Source of the DNA: Halobacillus sp. A5
Lineage (GTDB): Bacteria; Bacillota; Bacilli; Bacillales; Halobacillaceae
Direction: 5' to 3'
NCBI RefSeq assembly: GCF_024189315.1
Contig: NZ_JAIZEO010000002.1
Coordinates: forward strand, 372,001 to 436,000
DNA length: 64,000 nucleotides
Shown: positions 51,644-60,346 of the stretch, one piece after another
Position numbering within the stretch: position 1 is the stretch's first letter
How the letters are laid out: each line of letters opens with the position of its first letter
Translations under genes and position numbers: made by a program
The notes under the pieces: model-generated
The model's input: the letters and a program-made list of their open reading frames with translations, nothing else
Database searches by the model: none
Told to the model about the DNA's origin: nothing

Positions 51644-52829
51644 ATTTGCAACGAAATCAATCTGGGCAGGAGAGAAAGATCAGCTGGCCTTTGGAGCGAC
51701 TCAGGTTCCAGTAGTGCACAGTGTATCTTTTGGCTATGACGACATGGACGAATGGTATGAAGTGGCAATTGGGAATAAAAAGGGCCATATTTATGGACGC
51801 AATACAAATCCTACTGTTGAAGCCTTTGAGGAAAAAATTCGTATCCTTGAAGGAGCAGAAGCTGCAACAAGCTTCTCAACCGGTATGGCTGCAATAAGCA
51901 ATACGCTGGGGACACTGCTGCATCCAGGAGATAGAATTGTATCAATTAAAGATACGTATGGAGGAACGAATAAGATTTTCACTGAATTTCTTCCTCAGCT
52001 GAACGTCGATGTCATGCTGTGTGACACCGGTGACCACGATGTGATTGAGCAGGAGATTGAAAAAGGGTGTAAAGTTCTTTATTTAGAAAGTCCTACGAAT
52101 CCAACGGTTAAAATTACAGACATTAAAAGAATGGCACAGGCTGGGAAAGCCGTGGGGGCTACTGTTGTAGTTGACAACACGTTTGCCACTCCAGTGAATC
52201 AAAACCCAATTGAATTAGGGGTGGATCTCGTCATTCACAGTGCGACTAAATTTCTTGGCGGCCATGCAGATGCCCTTGGCGGAGCAGTCTGCGGAAGCAA
52301 AGAGCTGGTAGAGAAAATTTATCATTACCGTGAAATAAATGGAGCGACGCTCGATCCAATGGCGGCTTACTTGTTACTAAGAGGGATGAAAACTCTGCAC
52401 CTTCGAATTGAAAAGCAAAACCAAAATGCTCAGGAAATTGCTGAATTCTTAAAGCAGTTCGATATTGTAGAGGACGTATTTTATCCAGGCTTAACGGAGC
52501 ATAAGGGTCACGAAACGGCTAAACAACAAATGAGAGGTTTTGGAGGAATGCTGAGCTTTGCTGTTAAGGGAGGAGTCGATACCGTTCGTCACCTGCTTCC
52601 TAAATTGAGATACGCAAACCGTGCAGCGAACCTCGGCAGCGTTGAAACAGTAGTCGGACCGGCACGTACGACAAGTCACGTGGAATGCACGCCGGCTGAG
52701 CGTGCAGCAATGGGTATTCCGGAAGGGTTAATTCGTTATTCTGCAGGTATTGAAGATATCGAGGACCTAAAGCAGGATTTAGAACAGGCGTTCCAGGCGC
52801 TTCCACAGGATTTAGCCGTACAAAGCTGA
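51630..52829 (+). CDS. Cys/Met-metabolism PLP enzyme in the ectoine operon
   Basis: A 399-residue fold-type I PLP enzyme of the cystathionine gamma-synthase/gamma-lyase group. YGRNTNPTVEAFEEKIRILEGAEAATSFSTGMAAIS, LESPTNPTVKITDI, VVDNTFATP and the PLP lysine in DLVIHSATKFLGGHADALGG are intact. The family performs beta- or gamma-eliminations and replacements on 4-carbon amino acids. Its position between eutC and doeB suggests a role on a diaminobutyrate- or homoserine-type intermediate rather than on methionine synthesis. Start at 51630 with AAGGAGG. Substrate unknown. Confidence 0.85.
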   Translation: MKEAKFATKSIWAGEKDQLAFGATQVPVVHSVSFGYDDMDEWYEVAIGNKKGHIYGRNTNPTVEAFEEKIRILEGAEAATSFSTGMAAISNTLGTLLHPGDRIVSIKDTYGGTNKIFTEFLPQLNVDVMLCDTGDHDVIEQEIEKGCKVLYLESPTNPTVKITDIKRMAQAGKAVGATVVVDNTFATPVNQNPIELGVDLVIHSATKFLGGHADALGGAVCGSKELVEKIYHYREINGATLDPMAAYLLLRGMKTLHLRIEKQNQNAQEIAEFLKQFDIVEDVFYPGLTEHKGHETAKQQMRGFGGMLSFAVKGGVDTVRHLLPKLRYANRAANLGSVETVVGPARTTSHVECTPAERAAMGIPEGLIRYSAGIEDIEDLKQDLEQAFQALPQDLAVQS

Positions 52830-52844
52830 CTGAGGTGGTGCTGA

Positions 52845-54023
52845 ATGAATCCGAGTGTATTAAATGTAAGAGCCGAAGCTCTTTATTCAGAATTAGTCGC
52901 CTGGAGACGCGACTTTCATCAATATCCTGAGCTGAGTTTTCAGGAAAAAAGAACGAGTGAAAAGGTAATCGAAATTTTGAATGGTTTTGGTGCTTATCAG
53001 ATTCACTCTCATGTAGGCGGCTGCGGTGTAGTAGCCACCTTAACCAACGGAGAAGGTCCTACTGTTGGAATCCGGGCAGACATGGACGCTCTGCCGATTC
53101 AAGAGCAGTCTGATCACAGCTTTGTATCCAGGCATGACGGGGTGATGCACGCCTGCGGCCACGATGCCCACACAGCTATTCTGCTGGGAACAGCAAAAAT
53201 TTTAAGTGAAATCAAGCAGAATTTTCAAGGTACCATTAAGCTTATTTTTCAGCCGGCAGAAGAAGCCTGCGACGAAAAAGGTGAATCTGGAGCGGTCAAA
53301 ATTCTTCAATCTGGATTATTAGATGATATGGACAGGGCGATTGCTCTGCATATGTGTCCGTGGCAGAAAAGGGGAACCCTCCAACTTCATGACGGTCCGA
53401 GTATGGCTAACAATGATGAGTTTGAACTTGTAATTAATGGCCGTGGAGGTCATGGAGGGTATCCCCACCACACTATTGACCCCATTTGGTTATCAACTTA
53501 TGTTCTTCAAGCTATCTACAGTTTGACCGGACGTAAGGTAGACCCCCTGGAAGTAGGTACAATCAGCGCAGGCCAGATCAATGGCGGGGAAGCTCATAAT
53601 ATTATTCCAAATCAAATAGTGATTAAAGGAACGATCCGTTCTTATGAGGAAAACGTTCGACTCAAGCTTCACGAAGAACTAAAAAATGCGGCATCGCTTA
53701 CTCAAGGGCTGGGGGGATCATATAAGTTAAATATAAATAATGGTGAGCCTGCCCTGCTCAATCATCCTTTTATCAATAGAGTAATTGAGAAAGCCGCGGA
53801 CGGATTCCAAGTCGTGAAGAAACCATTTGGAATGGGAAGCGAAGACTTCAGCTATATAACCGAGAAGCTCCCGGCGGCTATGTTTTTTCTAGGCTGTGGT
53901 CTGGAGGAAGAACGCAGCTTACACCATCCTAAGTTTGATATTGATGAGAAGGCAATGATCGATGGAACAGCGATTTTAGTGAAATCTGCCTTGTATTTGT
54001 TAACAAAGGAAGGAGGAGAATAA
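52845..54023 (+). CDS. doeB: M20D amidohydrolase, probable DoeB (N-acetyl-diaminobutyrate deacetylase)
   Basis: A 392-residue metal-dependent amidohydrolase. RRDFHQYPELSFQEKRTSEKV, GIRADMDALPIQE, DGVMHACGHDAHTAILLGTAKIL (metal-binding Cys/His) and FQPAEEACDEKGESGAVKIL are the M20D pattern seen in hippurate- and N-acetyl-amino-acid deacetylases. In ectoine operons the M20 protein (DoeB) removes the acetyl group of N-alpha-acetyl-diaminobutyrate made by DoeA. The stop shares a base with the next start (TAATG), indicating translational coupling. Confidence 0.8.
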   Translation: MNPSVLNVRAEALYSELVAWRRDFHQYPELSFQEKRTSEKVIEILNGFGAYQIHSHVGGCGVVATLTNGEGPTVGIRADMDALPIQEQSDHSFVSRHDGVMHACGHDAHTAILLGTAKILSEIKQNFQGTIKLIFQPAEEACDEKGESGAVKILQSGLLDDMDRAIALHMCPWQKRGTLQLHDGPSMANNDEFELVINGRGGHGGYPHHTIDPIWLSTYVLQAIYSLTGRKVDPLEVGTISAGQINGGEAHNIIPNQIVIKGTIRSYEENVRLKLHEELKNAASLTQGLGGSYKLNINNGEPALLNHPFINRVIEKAADGFQVVKKPFGMGSEDFSYITEKLPAAMFFLGCGLEEERSLHHPKFDIDEKAMIDGTAILVKSALYLLTKEGGE

Positions 54024-55075
54024 TGACGACAAATATTGCGTTTATTGGTTTCGGCGGCGTCGGCCAGGCACTGGCTGAAATTATAAGGGACCGAAAAAAC
54101 AGCCTGCTCTCGTCTTATGGGTTGGATGCGAAAGTTGTAGCTGTAGCTGACGTGATGAAAGGCTCGATTTATAACCCCGAGGGGCTGGATATAGATGAAT
54201 TGTTGAAGGCTGTTCGGGAAAAGGGAACAGTAGAAGCGTATGAAGGTGCTGCTCAAGCTTCCACCGGGTTAAGCAGTATTGAAACTATTACGAACTCGAA
54301 TGCGGATGTCATCGTCGAAGTAACGTTTACGGATGTGAAGACGGGCGAGCCTGCAATTACTCACTGCCGGACCGCGTTTGAACATGGGAAAAGTGTAGTG
54401 ACGACTAACAAAGGACCTGTCGCCTTAGCGTATAGGGAGCTGGCAGCATTAGCTGAACAGAATGATGCGTTCTTCGGCTTTGAAGGAACCGTAATGAGCG
54501 GTACACCAGCACTGCGAATGCCTGTTGAAACACTGGCAGGTAACCAAATTACTGAAATTCGCGGCATTTTAAACGGAACAACAAATTATATTTTAACGGA
54601 AATGGAAAAGGGTCAATCCTATGATGAATCGTTGGAAAAGGCACAGAAGCTTGGATATGCTGAGGCAGACCCTACAAGTGATGTAGAAGGCTATGACGCA
54701 CGCTATAAAGCAGCTATCCTGTCCAATTATATTATGAACACTCCTATTTCCCATACTGAAGTGGAATGTGAGGGCATCAGCGGCATCACGCTGGAACAGG
54801 TGCAGGCTGCTTTAACAGAAGGAAAAAGATGGAAGCTTATGGCGCGTATAAGAAATGAAAACGGCCAGGTGAAAGCGTCTGTGAAACCGGAGTGTATTGA
54901 GAGCAGTGATCCGCTTTCGGGGGTTACAGGTGCTACCAATGCGATCGTTTATGAATGTGATTTATCTGGGACGATCCTATTAACGGGGGCAGGCGCTGGT
55001 TTAAAAGAAACGGGATTCTCGCTGTTAATTGATTTAATCCATTATCAAAAAGAGAAAAAGCTAGCCAAAATTTAA
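54023..55075 (+). CDS. Homoserine dehydrogenase-like oxidoreductase
   Basis: A 350-residue protein like the catalytic part of homoserine dehydrogenase, without the ACT domain of the housekeeping enzyme. IAFIGFGGVGQALAEII binds NAD(P), VTTNKGPVALAYREL and GTVMSGTPALRMP are the central blocks, and RGILNGTTNYILTEMEKG with ADPTSDVEGYDARYKAAIL carries the catalytic Asp/Lys. It interconverts aspartate semialdehyde and homoserine in the known family. In this operon aspartate semialdehyde is the expected product of diaminobutyrate breakdown, so a branch to homoserine is plausible. It could also act on a related aldehyde. Confidence 0.82.
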   Translation: MTTNIAFIGFGGVGQALAEIIRDRKNSLLSSYGLDAKVVAVADVMKGSIYNPEGLDIDELLKAVREKGTVEAYEGAAQASTGLSSIETITNSNADVIVEVTFTDVKTGEPAITHCRTAFEHGKSVVTTNKGPVALAYRELAALAEQNDAFFGFEGTVMSGTPALRMPVETLAGNQITEIRGILNGTTNYILTEMEKGQSYDESLEKAQKLGYAEADPTSDVEGYDARYKAAILSNYIMNTPISHTEVECEGISGITLEQVQAALTEGKRWKLMARIRNENGQVKASVKPECIESSDPLSGVTGATNAIVYECDLSGTILLTGAGAGLKETGFSLLIDLIHYQKEKKLAKI

Positions 55076-55090
55076 TGGGTGGTGATTACT

Positions 55091-56539
55091 ATGCATACGA
55101 AGGTGAAAGCGATGAAAATGCTGATCGGTGGAAAGTGGGTAGAGGGAAAAAAGTCGATTGAAGTCACTAATCCCCAGAATAATGAACCAATCGCCACCGT
55201 ACCACTGGCCTCGAAGGAACAGATGATTGAAGCGATTGAAGCGGCGGAGAGGACTTATAAGACAACAACTGTCTGGCCGACTCACGAAAGAATCGCAATT
55301 TTATCGAAAGTATCAAGCTATATGAAAGAACATTTAGAGGAGTTCGCCAGGGTAATTGCGAGTGAAGGGAGCAAGACCATTAATGAGGCACGCGGGGAAG
55401 TAAAGCGTGCCGCACAAACGATACAGATTAGTGCGGAGGAAGCTCGCCGCATTAATGGAGAAACTCTCAACTTCGATCAAAATGAAGGCAGTGAGAACCG
55501 CGTTGGTTATTACTACCGCTTCCCAATCGGTGTAGTCGGGGCCATTACACCTTTTAACGACCCATTAAATATGGTTGCGCATAAAATTGGTCCGGCGATA
55601 GCCTCGGGCAATGCAGTCGTGCTTAAACCAGCCACAGTGACTCCTTTAAGTGCATTGAAATTAGCTGAGGCCTTTGTGGAAGCCGGGCTTCCTGAAGGAT
55701 TTCTCTCCATTGTGACAGGTTCAGGGCGTGAGATTGGCGATACGCTGGTCCAGCATCCTGCTGTTCAAATGATCTCGTTTACAGGCGGGACAGATGCAGG
55801 AGAAAAAATCGCCCGGAAGGCGGGTACGAAGAAACTGAGCATGGAGCTTGGCTCTAATTCACCCGTGATCGTACTTGATGATGCCGATTTACATGATGCC
55901 GTTCAGTCCACCGTATCAGGAGCTTTTTCCGCGGTTGGCCAGAACTGTATCGGAGTGCAGAGGGTGTACGTAGAGAAAAGCATTTATGACACCTTTGTGG
56001 ACACATTCGTCAATCGAACCTCTGAATTAAACGTTGGAGATAAAATGGATGAATTAACAGATATGGGACCCCTGATTAACGAAAAAGAAGCTGTACGCGT
56101 AGAAGAGTGGGTGAAAGAGGCGCTTGATAAAGGAGCTACACTCGAATTTGGCGGTAAACGGGATGGGGCATATTATACACCTACGATATTATCTAATGTT
56201 CCAGCCAATGCTACGATTGCAAAGGAAGAAATCTTTGGTCCTGTAGTATTAGTCTATCCTGTAGATTCACTTTATGAAGCCGTAGAAAGATCGAATGACG
56301 TGAATTATGGTCTCCAGGCTGGTATTTTCACAAGCAACATTAATCAAGCCTTCTATGCTGTAAAACACATGAATGTCGGCGGTATTATGATTAACGACAG
56401 CAGTGATTACCGGATAGATGCCATGCCTTTTGGAGGGACAAAAGGTTCAGGGATCGGCCGGGAAGGCATTCAATTTGCGATAGAAGCGATGACAGAAGCA
56501 AAAGTTGTATCTTTTAGACTTCAGGAAAAATTACTTTAA
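55091..56539 (+). CDS. doeC: Aldehyde dehydrogenase, probable DoeC (aspartate semialdehyde to aspartate)
   Basis: About 482 residues of the aldehyde dehydrogenase superfamily. GVVGAITPFNDPLNMVAHKIGPAIASGNAVVLKPA, SFTGGTDAGEKIARKAG, the catalytic Glu in SMELGSNSPVIVLDDAD and the nucleophile Cys in SAVGQNCIGVQRVYV are all intact, as is the C-terminal PFGGTKGSGIGREG. In ectoine operons DoeC oxidises aspartate semialdehyde to aspartate. ATG at 55091 is the likeliest start, with GGTGGTG just upstream; another ATG at 55112 is possible. Last gene of the operon, with a terminator 12 bp behind. Confidence 0.83.
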   Translation: MHTKVKAMKMLIGGKWVEGKKSIEVTNPQNNEPIATVPLASKEQMIEAIEAAERTYKTTTVWPTHERIAILSKVSSYMKEHLEEFARVIASEGSKTINEARGEVKRAAQTIQISAEEARRINGETLNFDQNEGSENRVGYYYRFPIGVVGAITPFNDPLNMVAHKIGPAIASGNAVVLKPATVTPLSALKLAEAFVEAGLPEGFLSIVTGSGREIGDTLVQHPAVQMISFTGGTDAGEKIARKAGTKKLSMELGSNSPVIVLDDADLHDAVQSTVSGAFSAVGQNCIGVQRVYVEKSIYDTFVDTFVNRTSELNVGDKMDELTDMGPLINEKEAVRVEEWVKEALDKGATLEFGGKRDGAYYTPTILSNVPANATIAKEEIFGPVVLVYPVDSLYEAVERSNDVNYGLQAGIFTSNINQAFYAVKHMNVGGIMINDSSDYRIDAMPFGGTKGSGIGREGIQFAIEAMTEAKVVSFRLQEKLL

Positions 56540-56550
56540 AATTTACAGGG

Positions 56551-56577
56551 AAAGCCACTAAATTTTAGTGGCTTTTT
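56551..56577 (+). terminator. Terminator of the doe operon
   Basis: AAAGCCACTAAA and TTTAGTGGCTTTTT form a stem of about 12 bp followed by T. Confidence 0.9.
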
Positions 56578-56649
56578 CCTTTGCTTTCAAAGGATATTAT
56601 CCCTTTCGATGCACACATTAAGGAAGAGGAAATTCCTTAAGGAGGCAAC

Positions 56650-57381
56650 ATGATGAAAAAAATAATTTACACTTCATGCATGGTATTATGTGCGTCAGCA
56701 CTTACCGCGTGTGGTGCTGATAATAACGATCCGGCGGATAATGCCGCTTCTGAGTATAATCAAGTCACATATGGACCAGGCGGTACAGATGAAGACGGCC
56801 GTATGAATGATTTGAATCGTATGGACGAGAATTTCCCATTTGATAATAAAACACCTTATTATCCGTATGATCGGTTTACAGATGAAGACGATCGATATGA
56901 TGATAACAATGATGGCCCTTACCCTTATGGCGGGGAAGAAAGAGAAGAGGAAAGAGATCCAGAACAGGAAGGTCCTGATGATGAGGACGAAGGACAGCAG
57001 GCTACAGGAGATATTCACGAACAAGTCGTTGAATTAACGAATGAAGCACGTGAAGAGCAGGGGTTAGAACCATTGGAATTAAATGAAGAGGTATCTGAAG
57101 TAGCTCAGGAGAAATCTGAAGACATGGCTGAAAATGATTACTTCTCCCACACTTCTCCGACTTACGGAAGCCCTTTTGATATGCTTCAAGAGTTTGATGT
57201 CGATTACAATACAGCCGCCGAGAATATTGCGGCAGGACAGCGCACACCTGAAGAAGTAGTAGATGGTTGGTTGAACAGTTCGGGTCACCGAAAAAATATT
57301 ATGAATGAAAATATGACTGAAATCGGTATAGGCTATGAAGAAAATGGTCATCACTGGACTCAAATGTTTATTGGTAATTAA
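56650..57381 (+). CDS. CAP-domain (SCP/PR1) lipoprotein
   Basis: A 243-residue exported lipoprotein. MKKIIYTSCMVLCASALTAC is a signal peptide with the lipobox Cys at 21. Residues 22-115 are an acidic, Asp/Asn/Pro-rich linker (EREEERDPEQEGPDDEDEG). Residues 120-243 are a CAP domain as in YkwD: VVELTNEAREEQGLEPLELNEEVSEVAQEKSEDMAENDYFSH, AAENIAAGQRTPEEVVDGWLNSSGHRKNIMN and GYEENGHHWTQMF. The metal-binding histidines are present. Role at the cell surface or spore unknown. GGAGG precedes tandem ATGs at 56650 and 56653. Confidence 0.88.
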   Translation: MMKKIIYTSCMVLCASALTACGADNNDPADNAASEYNQVTYGPGGTDEDGRMNDLNRMDENFPFDNKTPYYPYDRFTDEDDRYDDNNDGPYPYGGEEREEERDPEQEGPDDEDEGQQATGDIHEQVVELTNEAREEQGLEPLELNEEVSEVAQEKSEDMAENDYFSHTSPTYGSPFDMLQEFDVDYNTAAENIAAGQRTPEEVVDGWLNSSGHRKNIMNENMTEIGIGYEENGHHWTQMFIGN

Positions 57382-57408
57382 CTACTGCCGCGCTAATCAA
57401 CGTTTTAA

Positions 57409-57446
57409 GCTTGTAGAGGAAGCCTAATTTCTCTGCAAGCATTTTT
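57409..57446 (+). terminator. Terminator after the CAP lipoprotein gene
   Basis: GCTTG-AGAG-AA pairs with TT-CTCT-CAAGC, followed by ATTTTTAA. Confidence 0.75.
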
Positions 57447-57619
57447 AATTTCTTGGACCTCAAATATCACCTTTTTAAAGTTGACTTGGACTAGAAGGAC
57501 TGTGCCAATCAGCGGTATGCTTTACTTCTTTTACATTTGGAAGAATTAACATTGATTGATATATCCTGTTCTCAGACATGCTATTCATAAGGAGTGATAT
57601 TAAAAAAGAGGTGATCCCA

Positions 57620-58336
57620 GTGAAGAAAATAACGCTGCTGTTATGCATTCTTTTCCTTATACCTTATATTCAACCGTACACGATCCACGCTGATGCTAAG
57701 CAGCTTAGCGCTATTGGTGATTCTATCCCTTATGGATACAATTTAAATAAAAATAATCATTATCCTTCAGGAAAAGCATTCCCTTATACTATCGGACAGC
57801 AAGCTGGATTGGAAGTGACCAATTTGGGTATCCCTGGATTAACTTCTCATGAGCTGTTAACAGCTGTGCAGAAAAATGAAATATTCAGGGATACAATAAA
57901 GGATTCAGATTATATTGTACTTTATATAGGCGGCAATGATCTATTGAATTTATTAAAGAAACATAAAGGCATCAAAGGCATTGAAATGGATGAAACTGCG
58001 GTCGTCGTACGCAATTTATTATTTAATGTATACTCGACAATTATGGAACTGGATAAGCTGACTGATGCCGAAATTCTTGTCTATAATATTTACAATCCAT
58101 ATCCTGAAGAAGGAAAATCCTTAGACCAGCCGCTTCACTATATCAATGCTCAATACAGTTCCTTGATTGAATTATTGAGTCACTTTACTAATGTAAAGCT
58201 GGTGGATGCTTATCAGGCGTTTAAAGGACATCCAGAATACATTCTAAAAGATGATGTCCACCCAACGGCTGAGGGGCAGATTGTACTTGCAAATATTGGG
58301 CTGAAGAAATTAGAGAAGAGGTCGGGACAAAACTGA
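57620..58336 (+). CDS. Secreted SGNH/GDSL hydrolase, 3' end inside a repeat
   Basis: A 238-residue protein with signal peptide VKKITLLLCILFLIPYIQPYTIHADA. The SGNH blocks are SAIGDSIPYGYNLN (catalytic Ser), GIPGLTSHELL, VLYIGGNDLLNLL (Asn) and DDVHPTAEGQIVLANIG (Asp, His). It is a lipase- or esterase-like enzyme, probably active on lipids or cell-wall esters outside the cell. GTG at 57620 is preferred (AGAGGTG upstream). From 58317 the sequence is interspersed repeat A, which supplies the last residues (RSGQN or so) and the TGA stop, so the natural C-terminus may have been replaced. Confidence 0.87.
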   Translation: MKKITLLLCILFLIPYIQPYTIHADAKQLSAIGDSIPYGYNLNKNNHYPSGKAFPYTIGQQAGLEVTNLGIPGLTSHELLTAVQKNEIFRDTIKDSDYIVLYIGGNDLLNLLKKHKGIKGIEMDETAVVVRNLLFNVYSTIMELDKLTDAEILVYNIYNPYPEEGKSLDQPLHYINAQYSSLIELLSHFTNVKLVDAYQAFKGHPEYILKDDVHPTAEGQIVLANIGLKKLEKRSGQN

Positions 58337-58572
58337 ATAAAACATAAAATAATCTGAATGATTAATCAGTTCGGATTATTTATGTTAAAGAGCATTCACA
58401 CTATCGCTCCGTCAAAATGCTTTGCTTTCCGTGGGCACGGCCTTAAGCTTTCTCAGAAAGCAAGAACGCTTTCCTCCGGAATCTCGGCTCGTGCTGTTCC
58501 TGCTTAGCTGCGCTAATCATATGCGTTTGTACAAATATTCATTTTTTTACATTACTGCTTTACTTATGTCCA
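58317..58572 (+). repeat. Interspersed repeat family A, copy 2
   Basis: Shares AGAGGTCGGGACAAAACTGA, the ATAAAACATAAAA start of the hairpin, and CGCTCCGTCAAAATGCTT with the copy at 45557-45790. The hairpin is degenerate here, with the loop reduced and several mismatches. It begins inside the SGNH hydrolase frame. Confidence 0.8.
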
Positions 58573-58583
58573 AGACTTCTCTT

Positions 58584-58742
58584 CAGTCTGTTGAAAAAGC
58601 TTGATATACACATGGTATCACATGATTTTTCCATAAGAATCTAGAGAAAAGGAACAGGAAAAAGCGCCGCTTTTAAGCGGGGCAGCCAGGAGTTGTCGCG
58701 TTTTCCGTTCCTTTTAATCAAAAGAGGATCTCGGAAGCATGG
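58584..58742 (+). repeat. Interspersed repeat family B, copy 3
   Basis: Begins CAGTCTGTTGAAAAAGCTTG, then CACATGGTATCACATG, GGAACAGGAAAAAGCGCCGC, GCGGGGCAG, GTTCCTTTTAATCA and ATCTCGGAAGCATGG. The blocks run in the same order as in the other two copies. Confidence 0.75.
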
Positions 58743-58826
58743 AGCCGCGGACTTTACTTCTTTTATGATTTCATTCCTGATCTTGTTATAATGAGTGTAA
58801 TCTATAGGATAAGGAGAAATTTACAT

Positions 58827-59810
58827 ATGATTCGATTTGGCATTATAGGTACTAATTTTATTACAAAGCTTATGATAGAGGCGGGCAGCCATTTGGAGGA
58901 CTTTGCGATTCAAGCCGTATATTCACGTTCGGAAGAGAGAGCTGAAGAGTTTGCTCAAACTTACGGAGCACCGTTGGTTTTCACCTCAATTGAAGTAATG
59001 GTAAAAAGTGCAGAAGTTGATGCAGTCTACGTAGCCAGTCCTAATTCGTTTCATGCAGACCAGGCCGTCCTGGCTATGGAGCATGGTAAACATGTCCTGT
59101 GTGAAAAGCCGATGGGGTCCAATGAATCTGAAGTAAACAGGATGGTTCAGGCAGCAGAGGAAAACGATGTCGTGCTCATGGAAGCTGTTAAATCAACATT
59201 GATGCCATCTTTCTTATCCATTCAATCGAACCTCCATAAGATAGGCAGGATCCGCCGCTATGTAGGTAACTTCTGTAAATATTCTTCACGTTATGATGCC
59301 TACCGGGAAGGAACCGTACTCAATGCGTTTAATCCAAATTTTTCCAATGGTTCCTTAATGGATTTAGGAGTATATGGAATTTATCCAATGGTGGTTCTCT
59401 TTGGGAAACCTGACCGAATCCAGGCTAATGGAGTGAAGCTGGATTCTGGTGTTGACGGAGAGGGAAGCATTATTGCTCACTATGAAGATATGGAAGCTGT
59501 AATTATGCATTCTAAGATCAGCCACTCTCATACTTCCTCTGAAATTCAAGGAGAAGAAGGAGTCATCATCATTCCTAACATTTCTGAACCTAAGGATGTG
59601 TATATTCAATATAACAATGGAGGAGTGGAAAGCCTGGATCTTCCTGATCAATATCCTCCCATGTATTATGAAATTGAAGAGTTTTGCAGCAAAATTAATG
59701 ATCGAAACCGTCCGGCCGGAAATAATTCTTTAGACAACACTCAGATTGCGGCGAAGCTATTAGAGGAATCCAGAAAACAGATGGGGATTGTTTTCCCGGC
59801 AGATAAGTAA
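58827..59810 (+). CDS. Gfo/Idh/MocA family oxidoreductase
   Basis: A 327-residue NAD(P)-dependent dehydrogenase. MIRFGIIGTNFITKLMIEAG is the Rossmann start, AVYVASPNSFHADQAVLAMEHGKHVLCEKPMGSNESE contains the conserved EKP motif, and LMDLGVYGIYPMVVLFGKP is the start of the second domain. The family oxidises sugars, inositols or related compounds; substrate unknown. ATG at 58827 is behind AAGGAG, ten bases away; the open frame from 58791 lacks one. Monocistronic with a bidirectional terminator. Confidence 0.87.
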   Translation: MIRFGIIGTNFITKLMIEAGSHLEDFAIQAVYSRSEERAEEFAQTYGAPLVFTSIEVMVKSAEVDAVYVASPNSFHADQAVLAMEHGKHVLCEKPMGSNESEVNRMVQAAEENDVVLMEAVKSTLMPSFLSIQSNLHKIGRIRRYVGNFCKYSSRYDAYREGTVLNAFNPNFSNGSLMDLGVYGIYPMVVLFGKPDRIQANGVKLDSGVDGEGSIIAHYEDMEAVIMHSKISHSHTSSEIQGEEGVIIIPNISEPKDVYIQYNNGGVESLDLPDQYPPMYYEIEEFCSKINDRNRPAGNNSLDNTQIAAKLLEESRKQMGIVFPADK

Positions 59811-59842
59811 AAAAGTGGACTGACCCTGATCAGTCCACTTTT
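59809..59842. terminator. Bidirectional terminator
   Basis: AAAAAGTGGACTG and CAGTCCACTTTTTT, a 13-bp stem with a short loop. It separates the Gfo/Idh gene from the opposing HxlR relic. Confidence 0.88.
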
Positions 59843-60215
59843 TTGTGGTTATTCATATTCAGCTCTTCTTTATTTAAGATCTCATCCATTTCAGATTTAG
59901 AGGCATTCATTTGCTTATGAGCCAGGTTCCATTTGTTCATCGATTCTAAAAAAGAAGAGGCTGTCTGTCCGTATTGTGTCAACCGGTATTCCACTCTTGG
60001 AGGGACCGTACCATAATCAATTCGTTCAACAAGTCCATCCTCAACCAGTTTTCGAAGCTCCCGTGAAAGAATACGTGATGAAATATTTCCGTCAATTTCC
60101 CGCCGGAGTTCGTTGAAGCGCATCCGTTTCTCCTGGACGAGCTTCCATAAGATGCCGTTTTCCAAATCTCTACCAGTAGTTACAAATTTGTTACCGTCAA
60201 ACAGATTACATGTAA
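59830..60215 (-). pseudogene. HxlR family regulator gene with damaged 5' end
   Basis: The C-terminal three quarters is an intact HxlR wing-helix (GILWKLVQEKRMRFNELRREI, then SSRILSRELRKLVEDGLVERI, PPRVEYRLTQYG). Upstream the family block C-P-V-T-x-T-L-x-L-L-G-G-K-W-K is visible only in another frame, as CLTVTNL, a TAA stop at 60180-60182, then LLVEIWK. One base appears missing in the TGGAAAAC run near 60160. The open frame back to 60291 therefore gives an unnatural N-terminus. It lies divergent to the ABC exporter and was probably its regulator. Confidence 0.65.
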
Positions 60216-60299
60216 TGTATAGCTGCTTAGTTTTGTTTGGCGATACCAAAAAGACGGGCTGACATGAGGAAAGTCTAAACAGTACTATCAAAGCGTGAA

Positions 60300-60319
60300 T
60301 TCCTGTATAATAATAGGAA
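60300..60319 (+). promoter_or_regulatory. Inverted repeat over the -10 of the ABC exporter promoter
   Basis: TTCCTGTATAATAATAGGAA has 5-bp arms around a TATAAT at 60306-60311, 28 bp before the start codon. It may be the operator of the adjacent, now damaged, HxlR regulator. Confidence 0.45.
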
Positions 60320-60346
60320 CTTTCAAGATAAAGCGGAGGACTTCCT

